Positions 44,183 through 52,863 of a DNA stretch of 64,000 nucleotides are shown piece after piece. Position numbers and translations under genes: made by a program. Each line of letters begins with the position of its first letter. The stretch's first letter is position 1. The notes under the pieces are model-generated. The model made no database searches. It was not told the DNA's origin and saw only the letters and a program-made list of their open reading frames with translations. The stretch lies in contig JAUVXW010000004.1 in the NCBI GenBank assembly GCA_030603385.1, positions 1 to 64,000 of the forward strand, written 5' to 3'. The DNA is from Promethearchaeota archaeon. Its GTDB lineage: Archaea > Asgardarchaeota > Lokiarchaeia > Sigyniarchaeales > SOKP01.

Positions 44183-44731
44183 ATGTCAATTCAAGAACTA
44201 GATGATTTTATAGTTTATGAATTAGAAGATACTGGAATGAGAAAACTGGTAGAGAATATTACCCCTCAGAGTTTACAATCCATTTTACATGCAAAACAAG
44301 TTCTTATTATCGTTAGAAGAGATTTAAAAAAGATTTTTATTTGGAAAGGCTCAGCATCTCCAGTAAAGAAAAGATTCATAAGCTCACGAGTAGCTACTGC
44401 CCTTCGGGATGAATTAGAAGAGAATTGCAGAATTATTTCTGTAGATCAAGGCGATGAAGCTCAAGAATTCCTAAATGCATTTGGATTGGAATCAATGCCA
44501 GCAACTGAAGTTTTAGAAGATATGCGTTATGAAAGAAATATTGAAGAAAAGGGGAATCAATTTCAAGAATCTAAAGTTTTAATGCCAACGATGAAGTCTA
44601 AACCTAAAATTAAATTAAAAGAAAGTCCTAAATTAGATCTTACTAAAGTGGATAGAAAGAAGATTATTCAATTATTGATAAACATAAATCAAGATGTAAG
44701 TAGAATAATTGACATTTTAAAAAATTCTTAA
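44183..44731 (+). CDS. Single-domain gelsolin-like protein
   Basis: A protein of 182 residues. Residues about 8-112 fit one gelsolin/villin domain. QVLIIVRRDLKKIFIWKGSA (about 38-57), RVATALRDELEENCRIISVD and GDEAQEFLNAFG are the strand-helix-strand elements; IFIWKGSxA corresponds to the VYIWVGKxAN of gelsolins. Residues 113-182 are a charged linker and a C-terminal helix. Gelsolin domains in Asgard archaea bind actin-like proteins and regulate filaments. Here the domain stands singly with an unknown tail. It may not bind calcium. Confidence 0.75.
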   Translation: MSIQELDDFIVYELEDTGMRKLVENITPQSLQSILHAKQVLIIVRRDLKKIFIWKGSASPVKKRFISSRVATALRDELEENCRIISVDQGDEAQEFLNAFGLESMPATEVLEDMRYERNIEEKGNQFQESKVLMPTMKSKPKIKLKESPKLDLTKVDRKKIIQLLININQDVSRIIDILKNS

Positions 44732-44862
44732 ATGATTTCTTCTAAATTCTAAAGCTTAGTTATTGGATTTTAATCACAATTTATTAGATATTAATATAAA
44801 CTTTTTTTATAATTGCTATTCTAATAACCTTATAAGAATTCAATTGAAAGATGAAATGAATT

Positions 44863-46242
44863 TTGAATTATCGTATTGAAAAAGATGTTTTAGGGGAATT
44901 AGAAGTTCCTACTGATGCTTATTGGGGTATAAACACTCAAAGAGCGATTAAAAACTTTCAAATAAGTGGCAAAAAATTTCCTGAGATTTTTATTAGATCT
45001 TTAGCTCAATTGAAGAAAGCTTGCTTATTGGCAAATATGGAATTAGGTTTGATTGACAAAAACAATGGTAATGCAATTGATGATGCTTTAAATGAAGTTT
45101 TGGAAGAAAATAAGCATATAGACCAATTTCCTATTGATATATTTCAAACGGGGTCTGGAACTCAAACTAATATGAATATGAATGAAGTTCTGGCCAATAG
45201 AGCTAATCAGATTCTTGGATTTCCCATGGGAAATAAACAGCCAGTACACCCAAATGATCATGTGAATAAAAGCCAATCATCTAATGATGTAATACCAAGT
45301 ACTATGCATATTTCCACTTTACATATGATTCAAAAACTCCTCCCAACGCTAGAAAGACTTAAAGAATCCTTGGAAACTAAAATTAAAGAGTTTAAGGATA
45401 TTGTAAAAGTAGGGAGGACACATCTACAAGATGCCGTTCCTATACCGTTATCTTTAGAATTCGAAGTGTATAAAAAACAAATCGGGACTAACATAGAAAG
45501 ATTACGAAGCGCTTGTAATGAATTATATTATATTCCAATTGGAGGAACAGCATTAGGAACAGGATTAAATGCCCACGAAGATTTTGCGAAACTTACCATA
45601 GCTCACCTTTCTAAAATTACTAATTTACCTTTTAAGAGTAATCCTGTAAAAGCAGAAGGAATTGCTTCACATAATACTATTGTTAAAGTTAGTGGTGATT
45701 TACGATTATTGTCTTTATCTCTTTTAAAAATGGCAAACGATATTCGTTGGATGGGTAGTGGACCTCGAGCTGGACTATCAGAATTAGAATTACCAAAAAA
45801 TGAGCCAGGATCTTCTATTATGCCCGGAAAAGTAAACCCGACTCAATCTGAGGCTTTAATCCAAGTTTGTCTTCAAGTTTTAGGGAATGATTCTGTAATC
45901 TCTTTTGGGGAAGCATATGGTAGCATTTTAGATTTAAATGTATGTAAGCCTGTTATGATTATAAATTTACTTGAATCCATTGATATCCTTATTGGAGGAA
46001 TCAATTCGTTTAGTGATCATTGTTTAATAAATTTGGAAGCAAATGAAGAACAAATAAATAATCAACTAGATGACATGCTCATGATTGTTACAAATCTATC
46101 ACCTATAATTGGGTATGATAAATGTTCAGAGATCGCGCAGAGGGCATATAAAGAAGGAAAAACGTGTAAAAAAGTAATTAAAGAGATGGGTCTAAAAATA
46201 GATAATTTAGATGAATTACTAGATCCTAAAAAAATGGTATAA
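44863..46242 (+). CDS. fumC: Fumarate hydratase, class II
   Basis: A protein of 459 residues, starting with TTG at 44863. TGSGTQTNMNMNEVLANRA (about residues 95-113), HPNDHVNKSQSSNDV (about 128-142), GRTHLQDAVPIPL and the signature GSSIMPGKVNPTQSE (about 316-330) are all present. It interconverts fumarate and malate. The FMN-dependent dehydrogenase gene starts 12 bases after it on the same strand, so they form an operon. Confidence 0.95.
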   Translation: MNYRIEKDVLGELEVPTDAYWGINTQRAIKNFQISGKKFPEIFIRSLAQLKKACLLANMELGLIDKNNGNAIDDALNEVLEENKHIDQFPIDIFQTGSGTQTNMNMNEVLANRANQILGFPMGNKQPVHPNDHVNKSQSSNDVIPSTMHISTLHMIQKLLPTLERLKESLETKIKEFKDIVKVGRTHLQDAVPIPLSLEFEVYKKQIGTNIERLRSACNELYYIPIGGTALGTGLNAHEDFAKLTIAHLSKITNLPFKSNPVKAEGIASHNTIVKVSGDLRLLSLSLLKMANDIRWMGSGPRAGLSELELPKNEPGSSIMPGKVNPTQSEALIQVCLQVLGNDSVISFGEAYGSILDLNVCKPVMIINLLESIDILIGGINSFSDHCLINLEANEEQINNQLDDMLMIVTNLSPIIGYDKCSEIAQRAYKEGKTCKKVIKEMGLKIDNLDELLDPKKMV

Positions 46243-46254
46243 TTTTTGAGGTGA

Positions 46255-47316
46255 ATGTATACGACTGAAATTAAAACAGTAGAAGATGTTCGCAATATTG
46301 CTAGAGAGAAGTTAAAAGGTATATGTGGTGTCTATAAAGATTGTGATGGTGATACACGTAGACTTTGTCAAGGGCAAAGTTATGGAAGAGCTCTAGGGAT
46401 TGGGGGTATTGGGAGTGGTGCTAGTTTTAATAATAACTTCTTAGCACTCAGAAAATACAACTTAAAAATGAAATTAGTGGAAGAAGATTTTACTCCCGAT
46501 ACTTCATACAATTTTTTCGGTAAAGATCTCTCTATGCCTGTCATGGCTGCAAGTGTTGCGGGTGTTAACAGTTTTGGGGGTGATTCGGTGATCACTGAAC
46601 AAGAGTTTTGCCGTTCTGTGGTTCTAGGCTGTAAGGCAGCAGGATCTCTGGGTTGGAGGGGAGATACATATACTTATTCTCTTGAAAAATCCTATGGCAT
46701 TAATGCAATCGCGGAAGCTAACGGATTTGGCGTTAAAATTGTAAAACCACGAGAACAGGAAACAATAATCAAATTTTTTAAAAAAGCTGAAGATATTAGA
46801 TGTATTGCTGTAGGTATTGATACAGATGGTTGCGGTTCATATGCGATGAATACCCATAACAAACCAGTCTTTAAAAAATCAGTTGAAGACATTAAGGAAT
46901 TAGTTTCTGCTACAAACTTACCAGTCATTATTAAAGGTGTAATGTGTGTTGAAGATGCATTAAAGGCAAAAGAATCTGGAGCAGCAGCTATAGTAGTATC
47001 CAATCACGGGGGAAGAGTGTTAGATCATACTTCCGGAACAGCAGATGTTTTACAACCTATAGTTAAAGAACTGAAGGGTAAAATAAAGATTTTAGTTGAT
47101 GGTGGTATTCGTAATGGTTATGATGTACTAAAGATGCTCGCACTTGGAGCTGAATCTGTTCTAATTGGACGTGATATTATTCGAGCTTCTGTTGGAGCAG
47201 GTATTAAAGGAGTACAGATTCATATGGAATACATGCAAAAGACCATTCAGAAAGCAATGAAGATGACGAATTGTAAGACATTGAGAGATGTCTCTTCAGG
47301 CATTTTAAATTATTAA
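46255..47316 (+). CDS. FMN-dependent alpha-hydroxy-acid dehydrogenase family protein
   Basis: A protein of 353 residues, TIM-barrel with FMN. MPVMAASVAGVNSFGG replaces the usual PIGIAPTA-like opening. VIIKGVMCVEDALKA and VVSNHGGRVLDHTSG (about residues 250-264) hold the active-site histidine and arginine. ILVDGGIRNGYDVLKMLALGA and VLIGRD bind the FMN phosphate. Relatives oxidise lactate, glycolate or similar acids. Divergence at the N-terminus (a cysteine-rich CGVYKDCDGDTRRLC) is unusual. The operon with fumarase makes a hydroxy acid close to malate possible as substrate, but this is only inference. Confidence 0.8.
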   Translation: MYTTEIKTVEDVRNIAREKLKGICGVYKDCDGDTRRLCQGQSYGRALGIGGIGSGASFNNNFLALRKYNLKMKLVEEDFTPDTSYNFFGKDLSMPVMAASVAGVNSFGGDSVITEQEFCRSVVLGCKAAGSLGWRGDTYTYSLEKSYGINAIAEANGFGVKIVKPREQETIIKFFKKAEDIRCIAVGIDTDGCGSYAMNTHNKPVFKKSVEDIKELVSATNLPVIIKGVMCVEDALKAKESGAAAIVVSNHGGRVLDHTSGTADVLQPIVKELKGKIKILVDGGIRNGYDVLKMLALGAESVLIGRDIIRASVGAGIKGVQIHMEYMQKTIQKAMKMTNCKTLRDVSSGILNY

Positions 47317-47372
47317 AATATGCTTAATTATATCCATTTGATAGTGGTTTCACTAATTAAAACTTTAATAGA

Positions 47373-48032
47373 GTGAAAATGGAAAAAGGAGAAGTTATAG
47401 GGAAAGGAAGGACAGCAGAAGTAATATATTGGGGTAATAACAGAGTTTTAAAACTATTCTACAAAGATTTTCCAAGTAGTATAATAGATTATCAATATAA
47501 AGTAGATACCTTGATTGGGAAAATTTTTCCAAATTGTCCTAAAGCTTTAGAGAAAATTGAAGAAAACGGTAGAATTGGTATCCTTTACGAATATATCGAA
47601 GGAATAGTCTTAAGGGAATTCATGGGGAAAAAAATCAAAAGTGTAGGTAAAGCTCTTAGAATGTTAGCAGAAATCCACGTTGAGATGCATAAGTACGAAA
47701 TAAAGGATATCAACTCTCAAAAAAATTCTTTTAAACTATCAATTCAACAGACGGATGTTGCCAGAACTTTTTATGTATTAAAATACGGTTTGGCACCTTC
47801 TGATGAATATACTCTTAAGAAAAGTTTTTTACATAGATTTTTTTTCAAAGCAATTAAATCTCTTGTGGCAAAAACATATATCAAGCATTATCTAAAACTA
47901 ACTGGTAAATCCATGGAAGAGATTAAGAAATGGAATCTTGCTATATTTGCCACGCGCCTTCGTGATCCAGTGCCTTTAGAATATGATAATTTATTGAAAA
48001 TGATCAATAATTCACTTAAACATTATAAATAA
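47373..48032 (+). CDS. APH-type kinase-fold protein missing its catalytic segment
   Basis: A protein of 219 residues. The start KGEVIGKGRTAEVIYWG and RVLKLFYKDFP match the N-lobe of a phosphotransferase family (aminoglycoside-phosphotransferase fold) with the nucleotide lysine. ILYEYIEGIVLREF is the hinge. Then MHKYEIKDINSQKNSF is joined to SIQQTDVARTFYVLKYG. In intact relatives about 60 residues lie between these, carrying HGDFHPxN and the metal-binding DW motif. The tail (YIKHYLKLTGKSMEEIKKW) is also normal. So the catalytic loop is cleanly absent in frame. It is either an inactive kinase retained for another role or an early-stage pseudogene. GTG at 47373 or ATG at 47379 is the start. Confidence 0.7.
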   Translation: MKMEKGEVIGKGRTAEVIYWGNNRVLKLFYKDFPSSIIDYQYKVDTLIGKIFPNCPKALEKIEENGRIGILYEYIEGIVLREFMGKKIKSVGKALRMLAEIHVEMHKYEIKDINSQKNSFKLSIQQTDVARTFYVLKYGLAPSDEYTLKKSFLHRFFFKAIKSLVAKTYIKHYLKLTGKSMEEIKKWNLAIFATRLRDPVPLEYDNLLKMINNSLKHYK

Positions 48033-48046
48033 ATTTTTAAAATTGT

Positions 48047-48055
48047 AAAAAAAAA
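48047..48055 (-). terminator. T-tract terminator after the SECIS element
   Basis: Nine T residues in a row on the minus strand, about ten bases after the SECIS-like stem. T-rich tracts end archaeal transcripts. The position suggests that the selenoprotein message carries the whole element in its 3' part. Confidence 0.5.
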
Positions 48056-48065
48056 GACGAGTAAT

Positions 48066-48136
48066 TTCCCAGAACCCTTGCAAGGTTGTCATCATGTGCC
48101 AATCATTTATGCACATAAATCATTCTTATCTGGGAT
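48066..48136 (-). promoter_or_regulatory. SECIS-like RNA element (selenocysteine insertion)
   Basis: It starts a few bases after the stop of the peroxiredoxin-like gene, in its 3' untranslated part. An outer stem is CCCAGA (48134-48129) with TCTGGG (48073-48068). Within it, on the RNA, AUGA (48123-48120) faces UGA (48091-48089), giving tandem G.A and A.G pairs. Above these, UUAUGUGC (48118-48111) pairs with GCACAUGA (48099-48092) over eight pairs (one U.G). The apical loop AUAAAUGAUUG contains an unpaired A run. AUGA/GA core plus apical A residues is the eukaryote-type SECIS design, reported also for Lokiarchaeota. A small hairpin (ACCUUGCAAGGGU) lies within the 3' side of the outer stem. Hand-folded only. 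Confidence 0.7.
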
Positions 48137-48141
48137 ATTGA

Positions 48142-48657
48142 TTATAAATGTTTTTCGATTGCTTCAACAATTAATTCTATTGATGGTCTATCTGTTTTTG
48201 CCCCAATATATTGCCACACTATGTTTCCTTCTTTATTAATAAGAAATTTTGATGGTATAGCATGACTTATTTGTAATCCATCGTGTACCGCAGACTTTCT
48301 ATCTAAGAAAACATTATAGGCCTTACTAATTCTACCAGCTCGATCAGTAATAAACTGTATTTTATAGTTATTTTTGTACTTCATTTTTATTAGTTTATCA
48401 GGAAGATCTATTGCGATAGATATTAGTTTGACATTATTTTTTTTTAATATTGACAAGTTTTCATTTAGGTAATTGAGATGTTTTTTACAATGAATTCACC
48501 AACTTCCACGAAATAAATCAAGTAAAATACCTTTATACTTTTTTAGCAATTCAGTTAAATTTATGGTATCACCATCTATATCTTCTGTGTCAATCATAGG
48601 TGCTTTAGTTCCTAATGGTAAACCTTTATTTGGTGTTGAAATATGCAATTCTGTCAT
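48142..48657 (-). CDS. Peroxiredoxin/thioredoxin-like selenoprotein (TGA at 48496-48498 read as selenocysteine)
   Basis: Read through one in-frame TGA, the gene encodes 171 residues from ATG 48655-48657. The segment is LLDLFRGSW-U-IHCKKHLNYL, where family members have FFRGSWCPxCxxHL. The TGA thus sits exactly on the first cysteine of the CxxC redox site, making UxxC. Upstream are GLPLGTKAPMIDTEDIDG and downstream KLISIAIDLPDKL, FLDRKSAVHDGLQ and IPSKFLINKEGNIVWQYIG, all typical of AhpC/TSA-type proteins. The frame is otherwise intact on both sides. A SECIS-like element follows at 48066-48136. It probably reduces peroxides or disulfides. A nonsense mutation is the alternative. Confidence 0.85.
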
Positions 48658-48789
48658 AATTGAAATAATTATTTTTTCAATACTTAAAGGGTTTTTCAAT
48701 AAATTATAAACGTTTGAGATTAATGTTTTAAAAGCCTAATAATTAAATACCTACTTAATTTACTTAAAGGTAAATTTAAGATTTCAAAA

Positions 48790-50067
48790 ATGAGGGAATA
48801 TTATATGAATCGCGAATTAAAAAGTTGTGAGACAACAGATTCATTTGCGTGTGAAGATTACAAAGAAAAAGAACCTAAGATGTGTGAACTTGACCAATCT
48901 AAGACTTATAAAGGATTAGTTGGAATTTATGTAGATGAAAGTACTATAACCTATATTGATGGACTTAAAGGAGAATTATACTATCGAGGTTATCCTTTAC
49001 ATGATTTAGTTGATAATTCTTCATTTGAAGAAGTTGCATATCTGTTAATATATGGAAAGTTACCTTCGAAATCAGAATTTGAAGCTTTTAATGATGAATT
49101 AATTAAGGAACGAAATATACATGATAATATTTTAACAATTTTAAAAAGCTATCCAAGAAATACTACTAGAATAGAGTTATTAAGAACTTCAGTTTCCGCA
49201 TTATCTCTTTATGACCCAGATGATTATGACTTTTCAGAAGAAGCAAATATTAGGAAAGGTATAAGAATAATCGCGAAAATTCCAACAGTTTTAGCTTTTT
49301 CTCACAGAATTCAGAGTAATCTGCCTTTAATAGAACCTTCAGAAGACCTCTCTCATGCATGTAATTATTATTATATGATGACAGGAGAGGTTCCCAATAA
49401 TGAATTTACTCGTTATTTTGATAAAATATTAATTTGTCACATGGATCACTCGATCAACAGTAGCACTTTCTCCTGTAGGGTTACTGTCTCAACTTTGTCA
49501 GATATGTATAGCGGTATAACAAGTGCCATTGGAACACTTCGAGGGCCTCTTCATGGGGGTGCCAACGAAAGAGTAATAAACTCAATGTTGGGAGAAGTAA
49601 AGAAAATAGAAAATGTTACCCCTTGGGCAAAATCTAAGTTGGAAAACAAAGAAAAGATAATGGGTTTTGGGCACCGAGTTTATAAGACATGGGATCCCCG
49701 AGCTAAAATCTTGCGTGATATAGCTAGGGAATTATGGAATAATCCTGAAATCGTGGAGAAGATTCCAGATTTACAACATGAAGAACATAAAGGTGATATA
49801 GATAATATTTTTGAAATGACAGAAATACTTACAGATTTTATGATCAAAACCAAAAATATTTATCCAAACGTCGATCTATATTCTGCTGGTGCCTTACATG
49901 CATTAGGAATACCTACAGCATTATTTACACCTTTGTTCGCTGCTTCTAGAAGTGCTGGGTGGGTAGCTCATGCCATAGAGCAACTTTCCGACAATAAACT
50001 GATCAGACCACGACTTCGATATGTGGGCGACCTAGATAAGAATTATATTGGTATTGAGAAGAGATAA
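48790..50067 (+). CDS. gltA: Citrate synthase
   Basis: A protein of 425 residues. GLKGELYYRGYPLHDL (about residues 58-73) is the start of the core. The active-site histidines are in LHGGANERVI (about residue 256) and GFGHRVYKTWDPRA (about residue 295), and the aspartate in NVDLYSAGAL (about residue 361). It condenses acetyl-CoA and oxaloacetate. The first ~35 residues form an extension rich in Cys and Glu, and a second ATG 18 bases later could be the start. The aconitase gene follows 15 bases after the stop on the same strand, giving a citrate-forming operon opposite in direction to ATP-citrate lyase. Confidence 0.94.
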   Translation: MREYYMNRELKSCETTDSFACEDYKEKEPKMCELDQSKTYKGLVGIYVDESTITYIDGLKGELYYRGYPLHDLVDNSSFEEVAYLLIYGKLPSKSEFEAFNDELIKERNIHDNILTILKSYPRNTTRIELLRTSVSALSLYDPDDYDFSEEANIRKGIRIIAKIPTVLAFSHRIQSNLPLIEPSEDLSHACNYYYMMTGEVPNNEFTRYFDKILICHMDHSINSSTFSCRVTVSTLSDMYSGITSAIGTLRGPLHGGANERVINSMLGEVKKIENVTPWAKSKLENKEKIMGFGHRVYKTWDPRAKILRDIARELWNNPEIVEKIPDLQHEEHKGDIDNIFEMTEILTDFMIKTKNIYPNVDLYSAGALHALGIPTALFTPLFAASRSAGWVAHAIEQLSDNKLIRPRLRYVGDLDKNYIGIEKR

Positions 50068-50082
50068 TGCATAACTGATAAA

Positions 50083-52761
50083 GTGGAAAGAATGGATGAA
50101 GCAGAAATTAAATTAAAAGTCAAAGAAATAATCAAATCAAAATTAGGAAATATTTCAATTTTTAATATTCAAAGACTAAAAGATTTAGATTTAGGAGATC
50201 CAAACAAATTACCCTATTCTCATAAGATTTTACTTGAAAATTTTTTAAGAAATTTAGACGGTAAGCGGGTTAAAACAGATCACTTGCTTTCACTTTGCCA
50301 ATGGGATTGTAAAAGCAAAATCATGAGTGAGGTTCCCTTTATTCCATCGAGAGTTCTCCTTCAAGATTTTACCGGAGTTCCCTCCGTAGTAGATTTAGCA
50401 GCTTTAAGATCAGCCATAAAAAGAGCAGACGGAGACCCATCTAAAATTAACCCATTAATTCCCGTAGATTTAGTTATTGATCACTCTATACAAGTTGATT
50501 ATTATGGGACTAAGGACGCTATAAAATTAAATGAAAAAAAAGAGATGGAGCGCAATCGTGAACGATATACACTACTAAAATGGGCGCAAGAAGTATTCCA
50601 TAACTTTAGAGTAGTACCTATGAGCCGAGGGATTTGTCATCAAGTTAATTTAGAATATTTGGCTTCAGTGATTCACGTTAGAGAAGAAAATGGCGAATTA
50701 ATAGGATTTCCTGACACTTTGGTTGGAACTGATTCTCATACTACAATGATAAATGGTTTATCCGTCCTAGGATGGGGTGTAGGGGGTATAGAAGCCGAAG
50801 CCGTAATTTTAGGTCAACCTTATTATATGAATATACCAAAAGTTGTGGGAGCAAAACTAATAGGGGAAATTAAAGAAGGAATAACTGCAACTGATATTGT
50901 TTTAAATATCACTCAAATTCTTAGAAATCATGGTGTTGTAGGAAAATTCGTAGAATTTTATGGTCCTAGCTTAAAAAAACTTTGTCTTGCTGATCGAGCA
51001 ACTATAGCAAATATGTCTCCAGAATATGGGGCAACAATGGGATTTTTCCCTATTACTGAGGAAACACTGAAATATTTGATAGATAGTGGAAGAAAAAAAG
51101 AACATGTAGATTTTGTAGAACAATACGCAAAAAAAGTAGGACTTTTCTATACAGAAAATGCCCCTATACCAGATTATAGTGAAAATTTGGAAATAAATTT
51201 AAGTGATATTAATCCAAGTCTAGCGGGTCCAAAACGACCTCAAGATCGAATTCCCTTAAAGGAGATGAAACGTGCTTTTATTAATGATATGAAAAAAGTA
51301 TTTGATAAAAAAGAAGATCTTGAGAATATTTCTAATGGAAAGGATTTAAATCATGGTTCCGTTGTTATAGCTGCAATTACTTCTTGTACTAATACATCGA
51401 ATCCATCTGTCATGATTGGGGCTGGACTTTTAGCAAGAAATGCTCTTGAAAAAGGCTTAAAAGTCAAAAGTTTTGTAAAAACAAGTTTTGCCCCTGGATC
51501 TCGAGTGGTTATTGATTACTTAAATGATGCAGGATTAATGCCATATTTAGAAGAATTGGGCTTTAATCTGGTAGGTTATGGTTGTACTACTTGTATTGGA
51601 AATAGTGGTCCTTTGAAAGATGAATTTGTAAAGGATATTAAAAATAATGATTTGGTTGCAACATCAGTTCTTAGTGGAAATAGAAATTTTGAGGGGCGTA
51701 TCAGTCCTCATGTTAAGGCAAACTATCTCGCGTCTCCACCTTTAGTTGTGGCTTTTGCTTTAGCAGGTACTGTAGCAATAAACATGGAAGAAGATCCATT
51801 AGGTTTCGATCCAGAGGGAAATCCTGTTTATTTAAGAGATATATGGCCAAATTCAGAAGAGATTTCCGAGTTAAGTGATAAATTTGTTACCTCAAAGTTA
51901 TTTAATAAAGAATATGAAGAAATCTTCAAAGGATGGGGGTTGTGGAATGAACTCAAACCACCAAAAGAAGAAATTTATCATTGGGATGAAGACTCATCTT
52001 ACATACGAGAACCTCCCTTCTTTATAAATTTTCCATTAGTAGAGCCCCCTTTGAATGATATAAAAGATTCAAGAGTCTTAGCATTGTTAGGTGTTTCGGT
52101 TACAACTGATCACATATCTCCTGCAGGGGCAATCCCTAAAGATATGCCTGCTGGAAATTATCTTATTTCAAGGGGAATAAATGTGAAAGATTTTAACTCA
52201 TTTGGGTCTAGACGAGGAAACCACGAGGTTATGATGCGGGGCACATTTGGAAACATTAGAATAAAAAATAAGTTAGTTGAGAAAGAAGGGGGATGGACAA
52301 AGGATTTTCTTTCTGATGAGATTGTTCCACTATATAATGCTGCAATGGATTATATTTCAAAAGATATTCCATTAATAGTTCTGGCTGGGAAAGATTACGG
52401 TATGGGAAGTTCTCGGGATTGGGCGGCGAAAGGTACACAACTTTTAGGTGTTAAAGCTGTTATTGCAGAATCATTTGAAAGGATTCATAGAAGTAATCTT
52501 GTAGGGATGGGTGTTTTACCGTTACAATTCATAGGAAGTGAGAATACTGAATCTTTGGGCATAGATGGAACTGAAGTGTTTGATATTGTTGGAATTAAAG
52601 ATATTAAACCCTTCTCTGAAGTGGAAGTTACAGCTAGGAAAAGTAATGGTGAAGAAACAAAATTTAAAGCATTAGTACGCCTTGATAGTGCGGTTGATAT
52701 TGAGTATTATCAAAATGGTGGAATATTACATACTGTCTTAAGAAAGATGTTAAAGAATTAA
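50083..52761 (+). CDS. acnA: Aconitate hydratase, AcnA/IRP1 type
   Basis: A protein of 892 residues, the full AcnA length. RVLLQDFTGVPSVVDLAA (about residues 87-104) is the AcnA signature. Cluster cysteines are in ITSCTNTSNPSVM (about residue 436) and GYGCTTCIGNSGP (about 502-505). Catalytic-site GSRRGNHEVMMRGTFGN and GMGSSRDWAAKG lie in the C-terminal domain. It interconverts citrate and isocitrate. It starts with GTG at 50083 or ATG at 50092. It is cotranscribed with citrate synthase. A second aconitase of a different type lies at 56195. Confidence 0.94.
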   Translation: MERMDEAEIKLKVKEIIKSKLGNISIFNIQRLKDLDLGDPNKLPYSHKILLENFLRNLDGKRVKTDHLLSLCQWDCKSKIMSEVPFIPSRVLLQDFTGVPSVVDLAALRSAIKRADGDPSKINPLIPVDLVIDHSIQVDYYGTKDAIKLNEKKEMERNRERYTLLKWAQEVFHNFRVVPMSRGICHQVNLEYLASVIHVREENGELIGFPDTLVGTDSHTTMINGLSVLGWGVGGIEAEAVILGQPYYMNIPKVVGAKLIGEIKEGITATDIVLNITQILRNHGVVGKFVEFYGPSLKKLCLADRATIANMSPEYGATMGFFPITEETLKYLIDSGRKKEHVDFVEQYAKKVGLFYTENAPIPDYSENLEINLSDINPSLAGPKRPQDRIPLKEMKRAFINDMKKVFDKKEDLENISNGKDLNHGSVVIAAITSCTNTSNPSVMIGAGLLARNALEKGLKVKSFVKTSFAPGSRVVIDYLNDAGLMPYLEELGFNLVGYGCTTCIGNSGPLKDEFVKDIKNNDLVATSVLSGNRNFEGRISPHVKANYLASPPLVVAFALAGTVAINMEEDPLGFDPEGNPVYLRDIWPNSEEISELSDKFVTSKLFNKEYEEIFKGWGLWNELKPPKEEIYHWDEDSSYIREPPFFINFPLVEPPLNDIKDSRVLALLGVSVTTDHISPAGAIPKDMPAGNYLISRGINVKDFNSFGSRRGNHEVMMRGTFGNIRIKNKLVEKEGGWTKDFLSDEIVPLYNAAMDYISKDIPLIVLAGKDYGMGSSRDWAAKGTQLLGVKAVIAESFERIHRSNLVGMGVLPLQFIGSENTESLGIDGTEVFDIVGIKDIKPFSEVEVTARKSNGEETKFKALVRLDSAVDIEYYQNGGILHTVLRKMLKN

Positions 52762-52863
52762 CATTTTTCTTTTACCTTGTTATATAAAAAAAGTTTAATT
52801 TTTACTATATTAATTATCTAAATATAATTCTATAATTAGGGCAAATAAAAAAGAGAAAAAATG

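Noticed and set aside
48142-48699. Two separate short genes or a frameshifted pseudogene
   Set aside because: Both parts are in the same frame, only a single TGA separates them, it falls on the redox cysteine position, and a SECIS-like hairpin follows.
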